Shown here: piece after piece, positions 1 to 7,521 of the stretch
Layout of the letters: the number at the start of each line of letters is the position of its first letter
Position numbering within the stretch: position 1 is the stretch's first letter
NCBI RefSeq assembly: GCF_049060325.1
Contig: NZ_JBMGPW010000008.1
Location: 192,861 to 256,860 of the forward strand
Direction: 5' to 3'
Origin: Vescimonas sanitatis
Lineage (GTDB): Bacteria > Bacillota > Clostridia > Oscillospirales > Oscillospiraceae
Length of the DNA: 64,000 nt
Translations under genes and position numbers: made by a program
Notes under the pieces: generated by a model
The model's input: the letters and a program-made list of their open reading frames with translations, nothing else
Databases searched by the model: none
What the model was told of the DNA's origin: nothing

Positions 1-363
1 GTGTTCCGTCAGCTGACCCAGGAGAACATCGTGGAGATCGCCCGCCGTATGCTCACCGTTACCGGCAAGCGCATGGCGCAGCAGGGGATCACCCTGATCT
101 CCGACGATGACGCCGTGGCCGAGTTGGCCCGTGACGGCTTTGATCCCCAGTACGGTGCCCGTCCTCTGCGCCGGGCCATCCAGAACCAGGTGGAGGATGC
201 CGTAGCGGAGTTGATGCTGGAGGGTAAGCTGAAGTCCGGCGATACCGCCCATGTCCGTCTACGGGACGACAAGGTGGTCATCGACAGCGAGGCGGTTCCT
301 GCTGAAGCTGCGCCTGCGGCGACAGCGCCCGCCGAGACGGCCGCTATCCCTGCGGAGAAGTAA
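1..363 (+). CDS. clpC: ClpC-type ATP-dependent Clp protease ATP-binding subunit, C-terminal end (partial)
   Basis: This is the last 120 codons of a Clp/Hsp100 AAA+ unfoldase; the gene begins before the window, so the GTG at base 1 is not its start. The segment matches the end of the second AAA module and its small C-terminal domain. The motif FDPQYGARPLRR, followed by an EDAVAELMLEG helix, is characteristic of ClpB/ClpC. The last ~25 residues are a low-complexity Ala/Pro/Glu tail. ClpC feeds substrates into ClpP for degradation in the cytoplasm. ClpB cannot be fully excluded without the N-terminal domain, but the short tail favours ClpC. It ends at a strong terminator shared with the convergent megL gene. 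Confidence 0.85.
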   Translation: MFRQLTQENIVEIARRMLTVTGKRMAQQGITLISDDDAVAELARDGFDPQYGARPLRRAIQNQVEDAVAELMLEGKLKSGDTAHVRLRDDKVVIDSEAVPAEAAPAATAPAETAAIPAEK

Positions 364-365
364 AC

Positions 366-410
366 AAAAAGGAACGCCCTTGGGCCATGGCCCAAGGGCG
401 TTCCTTTTTT
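366..410. terminator. Bidirectional rho-independent terminator between clpC and megL
   Basis: A long perfect stem (AAGGAACGCCCTTGGGCC and its complement) is centred at ~389, with A-runs on the left and T-runs on the right. It can therefore end transcription from both convergent genes. Confidence 0.85.
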
Positions 411-441
411 GTCCTATTGCTTCTTCGCGCGGAGAGAAGGT

Positions 442-1635
442 TTACAGGGTGTCCAGCGCCTGCTTCAGGTCGGCGATGAGGTCCTCGGCGTTCTCCAGAC
501 CCACGGACAGACGGATCAGGCCGGCGGCGATGCCGGAGGCGGCCAGTTCCTCCTCGGTGTAGGTGGAGTGCGTCATGGAGGCGGGGTGCTCGATCAGCGT
601 CTCGGCGTCGCCCAGAGACACAGCCACCGTCACCAGGTGCAGGGCGTTCACCAGCTTCACGCCGGCGGCACGGCCCCCCTTGACCTCGAAGGACAGCATA
701 CCGCCGAAGTCACGCATCTGGCGGCGGGCGATGTCATGGCCGGGATGGTCGATCAGGCCGGGATAGTAGACCTTCTCCACGGCGGGGTGGTCATACAGGA
801 ATTCCGCCACGGCCTTGGCGTTGGCGCAGTGCTTCTGCATACGGATCTCCAGGGTCTTCAGGCCGCGGAGGATCAGGAAGGCGCAGAAGGGATCCATCAC
901 TGCGCCGGTCATATCCTTCAGGCCGAACATACGTACCTCATTGCAGAATTCGGCGGAGCCCACCACAAAGCCCGCGATCACGTCGCCGTGGCCGTTCAGG
1001 TACTTGGTGGCGGAGTGCACCACCACGTCTGCGCCCAGCTCCAGCGGCCGCTGGAGGTACGGGGAAGCGAAGGTGTTGTCGCAGATGACCTTGATGTCCT
1101 TGTTGTAGCCGTGGGCCAGTGCCGCCACGGCAGAGATGTCCGCGATCTTCAGGTTGGGGTTGGCGGGCGTCTCCAGATACACCGCACAGGTGTTGGGCTT
1201 CAGCGCCTTGCGCACGGCATCCAGGTCGGAGGTGTCCACAAAGCTGACCTCCACGCCGTAGCGGGTCATGCCGTGGTTCAGAAGGGCGAAGGTGCAGCCG
1301 TACAGGGTGCCGTCGGCCACGATATGCTTGCCGGCGCCGGCTACGGTCCACAGCGCGGAGGAGATGGCGCCCATGCCGGAGGCGGCGGCCACGCAGGCCT
1401 CACCGCTTTCCAGGGCAGCGACCTTGGCCTCCAGCACCGAGGTGGTGGGGTTGGACAGGCGGGTGTAGATATAGCCCGCTTCTTCACCGGCGAAGCGGCG
1501 CCCGCCCTGCTCACAGCTGTCAAATACGAAGGTGGAGGTCTGGAAAATAGGGGTGGTCAGTGCGCCGTACTGGGTGTCCTTCACGTTTCCGGCGTGAATG
1601 GCTTTTGTACCGAAGCCGCAATCCTTGTTCTGCAT
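442..1635 (-). CDS. megL: Methionine gamma-lyase (PLP-dependent Cys/Met metabolism enzyme)
   Basis: A 397-residue PLP enzyme of the Cys/Met metabolism family (fold type I). The Schiff-base lysine is K211 in SATKYLNGHGD. A YGCT motif places a cysteine at residue 114, the position that distinguishes methionine gamma-lyase from cystathionine enzymes, which usually lack it. The reaction cleaves L-methionine to methanethiol, ammonia and 2-oxobutanoate through an enamine/imine. The start is the ATG at 1635, because GGAGGAC lies just upstream; the longer open frame to 1758 has no ribosome site. It is divergent from ridA, whose product hydrolyses the reactive imine this enzyme releases. O-acetylhomoserine sulfhydrylase or another homocysteine lyase is a less likely alternative. 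Confidence 0.82.
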   Translation of the reverse strand: MQNKDCGFGTKAIHAGNVKDTQYGALTTPIFQTSTFVFDSCEQGGRRFAGEEAGYIYTRLSNPTTSVLEAKVAALESGEACVAAASGMGAISSALWTVAGAGKHIVADGTLYGCTFALLNHGMTRYGVEVSFVDTSDLDAVRKALKPNTCAVYLETPANPNLKIADISAVAALAHGYNKDIKVICDNTFASPYLQRPLELGADVVVHSATKYLNGHGDVIAGFVVGSAEFCNEVRMFGLKDMTGAVMDPFCAFLILRGLKTLEIRMQKHCANAKAVAEFLYDHPAVEKVYYPGLIDHPGHDIARRQMRDFGGMLSFEVKGGRAAGVKLVNALHLVTVAVSLGDAETLIEHPASMTHSTYTEEELAASGIAAGLIRLSVGLENAEDLIADLKQALDTL

Positions 1636-2038
1636 GGGTCGTCCTCCTTGCACTATAATGTAACAATAAAGTGTACAGGACCATACGGCCCTTTGCCATA
1701 AGGGTAACATATCTGAACCCGACGGTGGTAACGGCAAAATGCGCCAGCTCGCTATCAATTGGAATTGTAGCTAAAACAGATAATTTCGGAATATATTTTT
1801 GTGCAGAATGCTGTATTGCGGGGAAATCGCAAAAAGTTTTAGCGGAAATTAGACATCGTGCCGAAAAATACAGCAAAATGGCGGCGGATTTTTGTCGGGG
1901 AACATGATAAATGAAACAGATAACGATGGGCGCGATTTGCGGGAAACGGTTGCCATTTCCGCCGGAATGTGGTATAAGAGAGACAGAGAGTGCGCCCGGT
2001 GTCCGCCGGGTACATGCAGCTTACAGGAGGTCATCACC
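1636..2038. other. Divergent megL / ridA intergenic region
   Basis: About 400 bases without a gene. It is AT-richer than its surroundings and holds the ridA promoter near the right end. I see no SAM-box, T-box or other recognisable riboswitch fold here, and no clear consensus promoter for megL. Confidence 0.5.
1950..1978 (+). promoter_or_regulatory. ridA promoter
   Basis: TTGCCA (1950-1955), a 17-base spacer, then TATAAG (1973-1978). It lies about 60 bases before the ridA start, which has AGGAGG just upstream. Confidence 0.6.
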
Positions 2039-2419
2039 ATGAAGAAGATCATTGCCACCACCAATGCCCCCGCCGCCATCGGTCCCTATTCCCAGGCCAT
2101 CGACTGCGGCAGTTTCCTGGTCACGTCCGGCCAGGTGCCCTTTGACCCGGCTACCGGCGAGTTCGTCCCCGGCGGCATTACCGAGCAGACCCGTCAGGTA
2201 CTCACCAACATCAAGGCCATCCTTGAAGCCGCCGGTCTGACCATGGACAATGTGGTCAAGACCACCGTATTCCTGCAGAGCATGGGCGACTTCGCCGCCA
2301 TGAACGCGGTCTACGCTGAGTTCTTCACCGAGGGGCAGTACCCTGCCCGCAGCGCCGTGGAGGTCGGTGCGCTGCCCCGGGGCGCACTGGTGGAGATCGA
2401 AACCATCTGCGTGAAGTAA
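2039..2419 (+). CDS. ridA: RidA family 2-iminobutanoate/2-iminopropanoate deaminase
   Basis: A 126-residue YjgF/YER057c/UK114 family protein of normal length. The start ATG at 2039 follows ACAGGAGGTC. The family landmarks are present: GPYSQA near the N-terminus, SGQVP, and PARSAVEV with the catalytic arginine, followed by a glutamate close to the C-terminus (VEIETICVK). RidA trimers hydrolyse reactive enamines/imines made by PLP lyases in the cytosol. The divergent neighbour is a methionine gamma-lyase that releases 2-iminobutanoate, so a direct functional pairing is likely. The last 55 bases are duplicated exactly at 3995-4049 (see the repeat entry), which suggests that the 3' end was used as an integration target. 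Confidence 0.93.
   Translation: MKKIIATTNAPAAIGPYSQAIDCGSFLVTSGQVPFDPATGEFVPGGITEQTRQVLTNIKAILEAAGLTMDNVVKTTVFLQSMGDFAAMNAVYAEFFTEGQYPARSAVEVGALPRGALVEIETICVK
2365..2419 (+). repeat. 55-bp direct repeat, copy 1 (3' end of ridA)
   Basis: Bases 2365-2419 are identical to 3995-4049, and both copies end exactly on the ridA TAA stop. The sequences diverge immediately outside. The distance is 1630 bp, and the enclosed block carries an XRE regulator and a secreted wall protein. Confidence 0.95.
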
Positions 2420-2449
2420 GCAAAGATCTCCGCCGATATAAAACGGCAA

Positions 2450-2493
2450 AAATAAAGCGAGGAAGTCCGGCAGGGCTTCCTCGCTTTATTTTT
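2450..2493 (+). terminator. ridA terminator (also usable from the minus strand)
   Basis: Stem AAATAAAGCGAGGAAG with a complementary arm CTTCCTCGCTTTATTT. It overlaps the last codons of the convergent XRE gene. Confidence 0.85.
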
Positions 2494-2692
2494 CGTAGCG
2501 TATCAGGTCGGCGGCGGTGCAGTCCAGGGCAGAGCATATCTTTTCCAGCACGTAGCTGTCGTAGCGGACGACCTTGTTCTTATAGTAGTTGTCGATGATG
2601 GGGTAGCGGATGCCGGTGCGCTTGGCCAGCTCGTAGCGGCTGATACTGCGCCGGGTCAGTACCTCGTCCAGCGTCAGGTAGACCTTGCCCAT
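2486..2692 (-). CDS. Small XRE/Cro-CI family helix-turn-helix regulator
   Basis: A 68-residue single-domain DNA-binding protein. It contains the XRE helix-turn-helix pattern (SRYELAKRTGIRYPIIDNYY) followed by the usual C-terminal helix ending SALDCTAADLIRYEK. The start ATG is preceded by AGGAGGTGTA. It is divergent from the secreted protein at 2829, and a 22-bp near-palindrome overlaps its own promoter. I infer that it represses itself and probably controls the wall protein. It lies wholly inside the 1.63-kb cassette bounded by the ridA 3' repeats, so it is likely part of that inserted unit. Confidence 0.88.
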   Translation of the reverse strand: MGKVYLTLDEVLTRRSISRYELAKRTGIRYPIIDNYYKNKVVRYDSYVLEKICSALDCTAADLIRYEK

Positions 2693-2716
2693 GATACACC
2701 TCCTGAGATATTCTGC

Positions 2717-2772
2717 TATACATTTTATAAAGTGTATATGGGCTTGACAATTTATTCATTGGAGTATATATT
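2717..2772. promoter_or_regulatory. Overlapping divergent promoters with palindromic operator
   Basis: Plus strand: TTGACA (2744-2749), 17-base spacer, TATATT (2767-2772), driving the wall protein. Minus strand: TTGTCA (complement of 2745-2750), 17-base spacer, TAAAAT (complement of 2722-2727), driving the XRE gene. The two -35 boxes are the same bases read on opposite strands. A 22-bp palindrome at 2717-2738 (half site TATACA-TTTA, one mismatched pair) covers the XRE -10 box and is the probable operator. Confidence 0.75.
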
Positions 2773-2828
2773 TATATAAGGATATAACGAAATATCCAAA
2801 AAATGCCAAAAATAAGAGGAGGGCATTT

Positions 2829-3980
2829 ATGAAAAAGTTGTTGGCGACTATCCTGGCGCTGGTCATGGCCATCGGCGTCACCACCACCGCCTGGGCGGAT
2901 GATGAGGGAACTACTGCGAATATCGCAAAAATCGGCGAGACCGGGTATGCTACGCTGGCGGATGCTATCGCGGCGGCGCAAGCGGACGAGACCATCGTGC
3001 TGCAGGCGAATGCTGCGATAAATTCCAACACTCAGATCACGAAGAATGTGTCCATCGATTTGAACGGCAAAACCGTGACCGTGACGACTGTTGGCAGTCA
3101 GAACGCTTTTGAAGTCCAGAATGGGGCTACGTTTACCATTAAGGACAGCGGGACTGGCGGAAAGCTTGACTTGGGCAAGTTTGGCATTATGCTGATGAAC
3201 TCGAAACTCAAGATCGAGGGCGGCGAGATCAAAGTGAGTCCGGCTAACCCCGGCGCAGGTGTTGTTGTGGCAGCTATCGGAGACTCTGAGGTTACTATGA
3301 CTGGCGGTAAGGTAGTTGCGACGAACACGGCCTGCTTCAATGCCGGCTATTTTGGTACGCAGACCTTCAATATTTCTGGCGGTACGCTGGAGAGTAAGGG
3401 CGCTTCTACCGCATTGATGGGTATTAGCAACAATTACGGTGGCCATACGGAAATGACCATCAGCGGCGATACGCAGGTGGTGATGAAGGATGCTGCGGGC
3501 AATGCTGGCAGCTTGGTTTCTGATGCGACGGACACCGATGTGATCAAAGTTGTTGGAGGCACCTCCGATAGCGATATTACGGCCTATACAGAAGCGACTG
3601 CGCCTGTTGTTTTGACGGGTGATGGTACATATCACATTGGAACGACTGCGGCAAACGCGGCTGTGCGTAATGCAGCAAGTGGTGAGACGGTTACCGTTGT
3701 TAAGGGCAATGCAGCTTTGACTGAGGTTCCTGCGGGTGTGGTGGTCGTTCCCAATCAGGGTACTACCGTGACAGTCAATGGCGTGCCCGTGACCGGTGAC
3801 TCCTACACCGTTCCCCAGCCGCCCCGCTACTACTACAACTCCACCACTACTACCACCGACACCAAGACCGACGGCACCAAGGGCAGCCCCAAGACCTTCG
3901 ACGCCGGTATGGGCATCTATGCAGTCAGCGCTCTGCTGAGTGTCACCGGTATGGCCTGCGTGGGCAGGAAAAAGTTCTGA
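2829..3980 (+). CDS. Secreted cell-wall-associated beta-helix-like protein with sorting signal
   Basis: A 383-residue exported protein. The signal peptide spans residues 1-23 and is cut after AWA. The middle (about 35-260) is rich in short beta-strand repeats, with motifs such as NGATFTI, TMTGGKV and NISGGTLES typical of right-handed beta-helix surface proteins. A Thr-rich linker follows, then a C-terminal sorting-type end: SPKTFDAG, a hydrophobic stretch, and the basic tail GRKKF. This is a variant of the NPKTG/SPKTG signals seen in this bacterial group. GC rises visibly from ~3770 onward, suggesting that the C-terminal anchor and the repeat domain have different histories. The function is unknown; adhesion is a guess. 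It lies in the cassette with the XRE regulator. Confidence 0.8.
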   Translation: MKKLLATILALVMAIGVTTTAWADDEGTTANIAKIGETGYATLADAIAAAQADETIVLQANAAINSNTQITKNVSIDLNGKTVTVTTVGSQNAFEVQNGATFTIKDSGTGGKLDLGKFGIMLMNSKLKIEGGEIKVSPANPGAGVVVAAIGDSEVTMTGGKVVATNTACFNAGYFGTQTFNISGGTLESKGASTALMGISNNYGGHTEMTISGDTQVVMKDAAGNAGSLVSDATDTDVIKVVGGTSDSDITAYTEATAPVVLTGDGTYHIGTTAANAAVRNAASGETVTVVKGNAALTEVPAGVVVVPNQGTTVTVNGVPVTGDSYTVPQPPRYYYNSTTTTTDTKTDGTKGSPKTFDAGMGIYAVSALLSVTGMACVGRKKF

Positions 3981-3994
3981 TCTGCTCTCGACGG

Positions 3995-4049
3995 CGGTGC
4001 GCTGCCCCGGGGCGCACTGGTGGAGATCGAAACCATCTGCGTGAAGTAA
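3995..4049 (+). repeat. 55-bp direct repeat, copy 2 (orphan ridA 3' end)
   Basis: An exact copy of 2365-2419 lying 14 bases after the wall-protein stop, in the same orientation as ridA. It encodes the last 17 RidA codons and the stop but has no gene in front of it. It marks the far boundary of the inserted cassette. Confidence 0.95.
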
Positions 4050-4061
4050 AGAATCCGGCAA

Positions 4062-4098
4062 ATAAAGAGAGCCGCCCCTTAGGGGCGGCTCTCTTTAT
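4062..4098. terminator. Bidirectional terminator between the cassette and the LysR gene
   Basis: Stem AATAAAGAGAGCCGCCCC with complementary arm GGGGCGGCTCTCTTTAT. It probably was the original ridA-side terminator before the cassette was inserted; that is an inference. Confidence 0.8.
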
Positions 4099-5021
4099 GC
4101 CTCCTGGTTCAATTCCGAGACGATATCCTTCAGAATGGCGATGAACTTCTCGCCGTAGTCCGTCAGCGGTACGTCCCGGGGCCGTATGACCCCAAGGCGC
4201 ATATCCGGCACGTCGCCGATCAGCGGCAGCGTCATCAGCCGGTCGTCGCCGTAGCCGTCCGGCAGTACGCCGCTGCCGGTGGAAACGCAGTCCGTGTGGG
4301 CCATGACATTGTAGGCCGTGGCGCGGTCGCTGACGGACACTACCCGGTCAAACTCCGCGCCGGTGCCCACCACCGCCTCCTCGGCGAAGTGGTAGTTGCT
4401 GTCCGACTGGGTAAATACCGCGTAGGGGTAGGCATACAGCTGCTCCAGCCGCACGGCGCGTTCGCCGGACAGGGGGTGGCCCTTCCGCAGAAACACCCGG
4501 GGGCGGATGTCCACCAAAGGCTGGAACGTCAGGTTCTTCTCCCGCAGGATACGGCCGATGAAATGCTCTGTCATGTCCGACACGAAGATGATGCCGACGG
4601 CGCTGCGCCGCGCCGTCACCTCGTCGATGACCGCTGCCATCTCCATCTCCTTGAAGCTCACCTGGATATGCGGCTCGTCCAGCAGGTGCAGGAACTCCAC
4701 GAATGCCTTGGCGCAGAAGGGATAGCGCTGTGATGCCACCGACAGGGATACCCGGTCGGCAGCCCGGCGCTCACTGTAATAGCGCTCCAGCTTCCGGCTG
4801 CGCTCCACCAGCGGTGCGATCTGCGCCGTCAGCTCCCGGCCCTCCTCCGTCAGCGTCACGCCCCGGTTGGTCCGCAGAAAGATGGTCACGCCCAGCTCCC
4901 GTTCCACCTCGGCGATGGCCGCCGACAGGGCCGACTGAGACAGAAACAGGTTCCGCGCCGCCCGGTTCATGGACCCGCAGCGGTCCACCTCCAATATGTA
5001 GCTCATTTGCAGCAATGTCAT
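4095..5021 (-). CDS. LysR family transcriptional regulator
   Basis: A 308-residue LTTR. The N-terminal winged helix-turn-helix spans residues 1-60 (SMNRAARNLFLSQSALSAAI), followed by the linker helix and a type 2 periplasmic-binding-like effector domain. The ATG at 5021 is chosen over the GTG at 5042 because AAAGGGG lies about 10 bases upstream of it and the domain begins there. It is divergent from a lipoprotein gene at 5166, the usual target position for a LysR regulator. The ligand cannot be told from the sequence. Confidence 0.93.
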   Translation of the reverse strand: MTLLQMSYILEVDRCGSMNRAARNLFLSQSALSAAIAEVERELGVTIFLRTNRGVTLTEEGRELTAQIAPLVERSRKLERYYSERRAADRVSLSVASQRYPFCAKAFVEFLHLLDEPHIQVSFKEMEMAAVIDEVTARRSAVGIIFVSDMTEHFIGRILREKNLTFQPLVDIRPRVFLRKGHPLSGERAVRLEQLYAYPYAVFTQSDSNYHFAEEAVVGTGAEFDRVVSVSDRATAYNVMAHTDCVSTGSGVLPDGYGDDRLMTLPLIGDVPDMRLGVIRPRDVPLTDYGEKFIAILKDIVSELNQEA

Positions 5022-5090
5022 CGCGCCGCGCCCCTTTCCCACCGTTTCTTGCCTTTACTATACCAAAAACCGCGCCCCCTGTAAATAGAA

Positions 5091-5120
5091 TTGACAGATA
5101 TACGGCCCATCGTGTATAAT
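5091..5120 (+). promoter_or_regulatory. Promoter of the lipoprotein gene
   Basis: TTGACA (5091-5096), an 18-base spacer, TATAAT (5115-5120), in the LysR-lipoprotein divergent region. TATAGGAGG lies before the start at 5166. Confidence 0.75.
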
Positions 5121-5165
5121 CGCCGGTGATATACCGTATATATTGCTCTATATAGGAGGCGTACT

Positions 5166-5846
5166 ATGAAACGAGTTATCACCGTCCTGTTGGCGGTCCT
5201 GCTGGTCCTGTCACTGGCGGCCTGCGGCAGCGGGGTCGAGACAAAGAAGCTGGCGGGCACCTGGACGTGTACGATCGATGTGACTGACCGCATGAACGCG
5301 GCGGCGGAGCAGGCACTGGGCCTGTCCGCGGCGGACGGCGCGGCGAAGATGCCGCTGCAGCTGGTCCTCACCGTGACCGAGGACGGCGCCTATACCCTCC
5401 GCTACGACAGCGACGCCGCCCGCACGGCGTTGGATGCCTATGCCGCGGCGCTGCACCCGGCGGCGGTGGAGAGCGTCTATGCCGCCGCGGAGGAGCAGGG
5501 CCTCTCCCGTGAGGAATACGACGCGGCCATGGAGAAGGCCGGCATCACCATGGACGATATGGTGGCGGCCATTTTCGCCGGGGTGGACGAGGAGGAACTG
5601 CTCTCCCTGCTCACCGGCCGCAGCGCCGCGCTCACCGGCTATTGCAGGGCGGAGAGCGGACAGCTGTACCTGGCGGATACCGCCGCCGAACTGGCCGAGA
5701 CGGCGGACTGCCTGAGCTATACCCTTTCCGATGGGACCATGACCTGGACCGACGCGCAGGGCGAGCTCAGCAGCCAGCTGACGGAACAGGAGCAGGAGCT
5801 GCTCCGCGTGCCCCTGACTTGGACAAAACAGGAGGAGAGTAAATAA
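5166..5846 (+). CDS. Putative lipoprotein of unknown function
   Basis: A 226-residue lipoprotein precursor: signal peptide with lipobox LAAC and lipidated cysteine at residue 20, so it should be anchored on the outer face of the membrane. The mature part begins with GTWTCTIDVTDRM and is acidic and Ala-rich. It has a GTW-start beta-barrel flavour but no family I can name. It has its own consensus promoter and terminator, so it is monocistronic. The divergent LysR regulator is its probable controller. Confidence 0.8.
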   Translation: MKRVITVLLAVLLVLSLAACGSGVETKKLAGTWTCTIDVTDRMNAAAEQALGLSAADGAAKMPLQLVLTVTEDGAYTLRYDSDAARTALDAYAAALHPAAVESVYAAAEEQGLSREEYDAAMEKAGITMDDMVAAIFAGVDEEELLSLLTGRSAALTGYCRAESGQLYLADTAAELAETADCLSYTLSDGTMTWTDAQGELSSQLTEQEQELLRVPLTWTKQEESK

Positions 5847-5874
5847 AAAAGAGCGCCCGCAGGGCGCTCTTTTC
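5847..5874. terminator. Terminator between the lipoprotein and UDG genes
   Basis: Stem AAAAGAGCGCCC-GCA-GGGCGCTCTTTT with an A-run before and a T-run after. It serves both convergent genes. Confidence 0.9.
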
Positions 5875-5888
5875 CTTTGCCTCATGTC

Positions 5889-6464
5889 TCAAAAATCCAG
5901 CTCCGTGCGGGTGCAGACCTCCTTGATCTTGGCCTGCAGGCGTTTCAGATCCTCGAAAGTCTCCGGTTTTTTCCGGGGGTCCCGCAGCAGGGCGGCGGGG
6001 TGATACAGCGCCATCATCAGGCAGCCGTCCTTCTCAAAGAACTGGCCGTGCTCCTGGCTGATCTTAAAGTCCGGGCGGATGATCTCCATGGCGCTGACAC
6101 GGCCCAGACACACGATGATCTTGGGCTGCATCAATGCCCGCTGCCGCTGGAGGTAGCCCTTGCAGGCGTCCTTCTCCGTGTTCATGGGATCCCGGTTCTC
6201 CGGCGGGCGGCACTTAACGGAGTTGGTGATATACAGGCGGCTGCGGTCCAGCCCGATCATCTTCAGCATATCGTCCAGCAGCTTGCCGCCCCGGCCCACG
6301 AAGGGCTCGCCCTGCTTGTCCTCGTTAGCGCCGGGGGCTTCGCCGATGATCATGATCTCCGCATCCTCCCGGCCCACGCCGAAGACCACGTTGGTGCGCG
6401 TTTCCGCCAGTGTACAGGCGTGACAGTGCAGACATTCCTGCCGCAGGGCTTCCCACTCGGTCAT
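5889..6464 (-). CDS. Type-4 (iron-sulfur) uracil-DNA glycosylase
   Basis: A 191-residue family 4 UDG that removes uracil from DNA in base excision repair. Motif 1 is GEAPGANEDKQGEPFVGRGG, and the second active-site motif is HPAALLRDP. Four cysteines spaced C14-x2-C17, C85 and C101 match the [4Fe-4S] ligands of family 4. The start ATG follows AGGAGAAAC. The next gene downstream on the same strand, a hydrolase at 6498, is transcribed toward it with a 33-base gap, so the two are probably co-transcribed, hydrolase first. Confidence 0.93.
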   Translation of the reverse strand: MTEWEALRQECLHCHACTLAETRTNVVFGVGREDAEIMIIGEAPGANEDKQGEPFVGRGGKLLDDMLKMIGLDRSRLYITNSVKCRPPENRDPMNTEKDACKGYLQRQRALMQPKIIVCLGRVSAMEIIRPDFKISQEHGQFFEKDGCLMMALYHPAALLRDPRKKPETFEDLKRLQAKIKEVCTRTELDF

Positions 6465-6497
6465 AGTCGTTTCTCCTTTATCTCTCCGCGAACGGGC

Positions 6498-7439
6498 TTA
6501 CTTTTCCAATCTGGACAGCAGCCACGCTTCAATGTTCTTCGTAATATCCGCAGTGTATGCCTTTTCGTTGAGTATCTCATGCCGCAGGCCCGGATACAGC
6601 TTTAGTGTGCAGTCCCGCATACCGGCAGCCCGGAAGGCGTCATAGGTCTGGCGCACGCCCTTGCCGCAATTGCCCACCGGGTCCTTGTCACCAGCTACGA
6701 ACAGCACCGGCATTTCCCTGTCCATCTGCCGCAGATGGCTCTGCCGCTGGTTGAAGCGTATGCCGTGCAGCATCTGGCGGAACAGGCCCACCGTGGCGTC
6801 CGCGCCGCAGAGGGGGTCGGCGATGTAGTCGTCCACGTTGCTCTCGTCGGCGGAGAGCCAGTCCACCTTCGTGCGGTTGGGGGCGAACAGCTTGTTGTAG
6901 CTGCCGAAGGCCAACTCCGTCACCAGCTCGCTGGTGGCGTTCTCGCCGCTGACGGCGGCGATGGCATTGGCCAGCGCCAGCCCGCCGGTGATGGCTGCCC
7001 GGGGCTGCCAGCCGGTGCCCATGATGACCGCCGCCTTCACCGTGCCGGGATAGCGGATCAGGTATGTCCGGGTCAGGAAGGAGCCCATGCTGTGGCCCAT
7101 GATGCACAGCGGCACATCAGGATAGCGCTGCTTCAGCCGTTGATGCAGCACGTAGATGTCATCCACTACCGTGTTCCAGGTGTTGCCGTCGCCGAAATAG
7201 ACGGGGGTGCCGCCCTCCGGCAGCGACTTGCCGTGGCCCAGGTGGTCGTGCCCGGCCACGACGATGCCCTGTTCGTTCAGCGCCCGGGCAAAGCCGTCGT
7301 ACCGGGCGATATGCTCGGCCACGCCGTGACAGATCTGCAGTACAGCGCGGACGGCCACGCCCTCCGGCTCCCACAGCATCCCGTGGAGCTGGGTCTTGCC
7401 GTCGCTGGACAGAAACGTGAATTCACTCAAATTTGTCAT
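6498..7439 (-). CDS. Alpha/beta hydrolase, monoacylglycerol lipase / lysophospholipase type
   Basis: A 313-residue serine hydrolase of the Hydrolase_4 type. The nucleophile is Ser117 in GHSMG, the acid is Asp255 in AGDKDPVG, and the base is His289 in GLRHEIL; HGVAEH supplies the oxyanion region. It has no signal peptide, so it is cytosolic. Products would be glycerol or glycerophospho-compounds and free fatty acid. The divergently transcribed neighbour is glycerol kinase, which fits a role in releasing glycerol for phosphorylation. That link is an inference from position only. Confidence 0.88.
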   Translation of the reverse strand: MTNLSEFTFLSSDGKTQLHGMLWEPEGVAVRAVLQICHGVAEHIARYDGFARALNEQGIVVAGHDHLGHGKSLPEGGTPVYFGDGNTWNTVVDDIYVLHQRLKQRYPDVPLCIMGHSMGSFLTRTYLIRYPGTVKAAVIMGTGWQPRAAITGGLALANAIAAVSGENATSELVTELAFGSYNKLFAPNRTKVDWLSADESNVDDYIADPLCGADATVGLFRQMLHGIRFNQRQSHLRQMDREMPVLFVAGDKDPVGNCGKGVRQTYDAFRAAGMRDCTLKLYPGLRHEILNEKAYTADITKNIEAWLLSRLEK

Positions 7440-7521
7440 GGTGTATCCGCTCCTTTCATGGTATAATTCTTATCATCATACAGTGTACCACAAAAATCCG
7501 GAAATGAAAAGAGGGTTCGCC

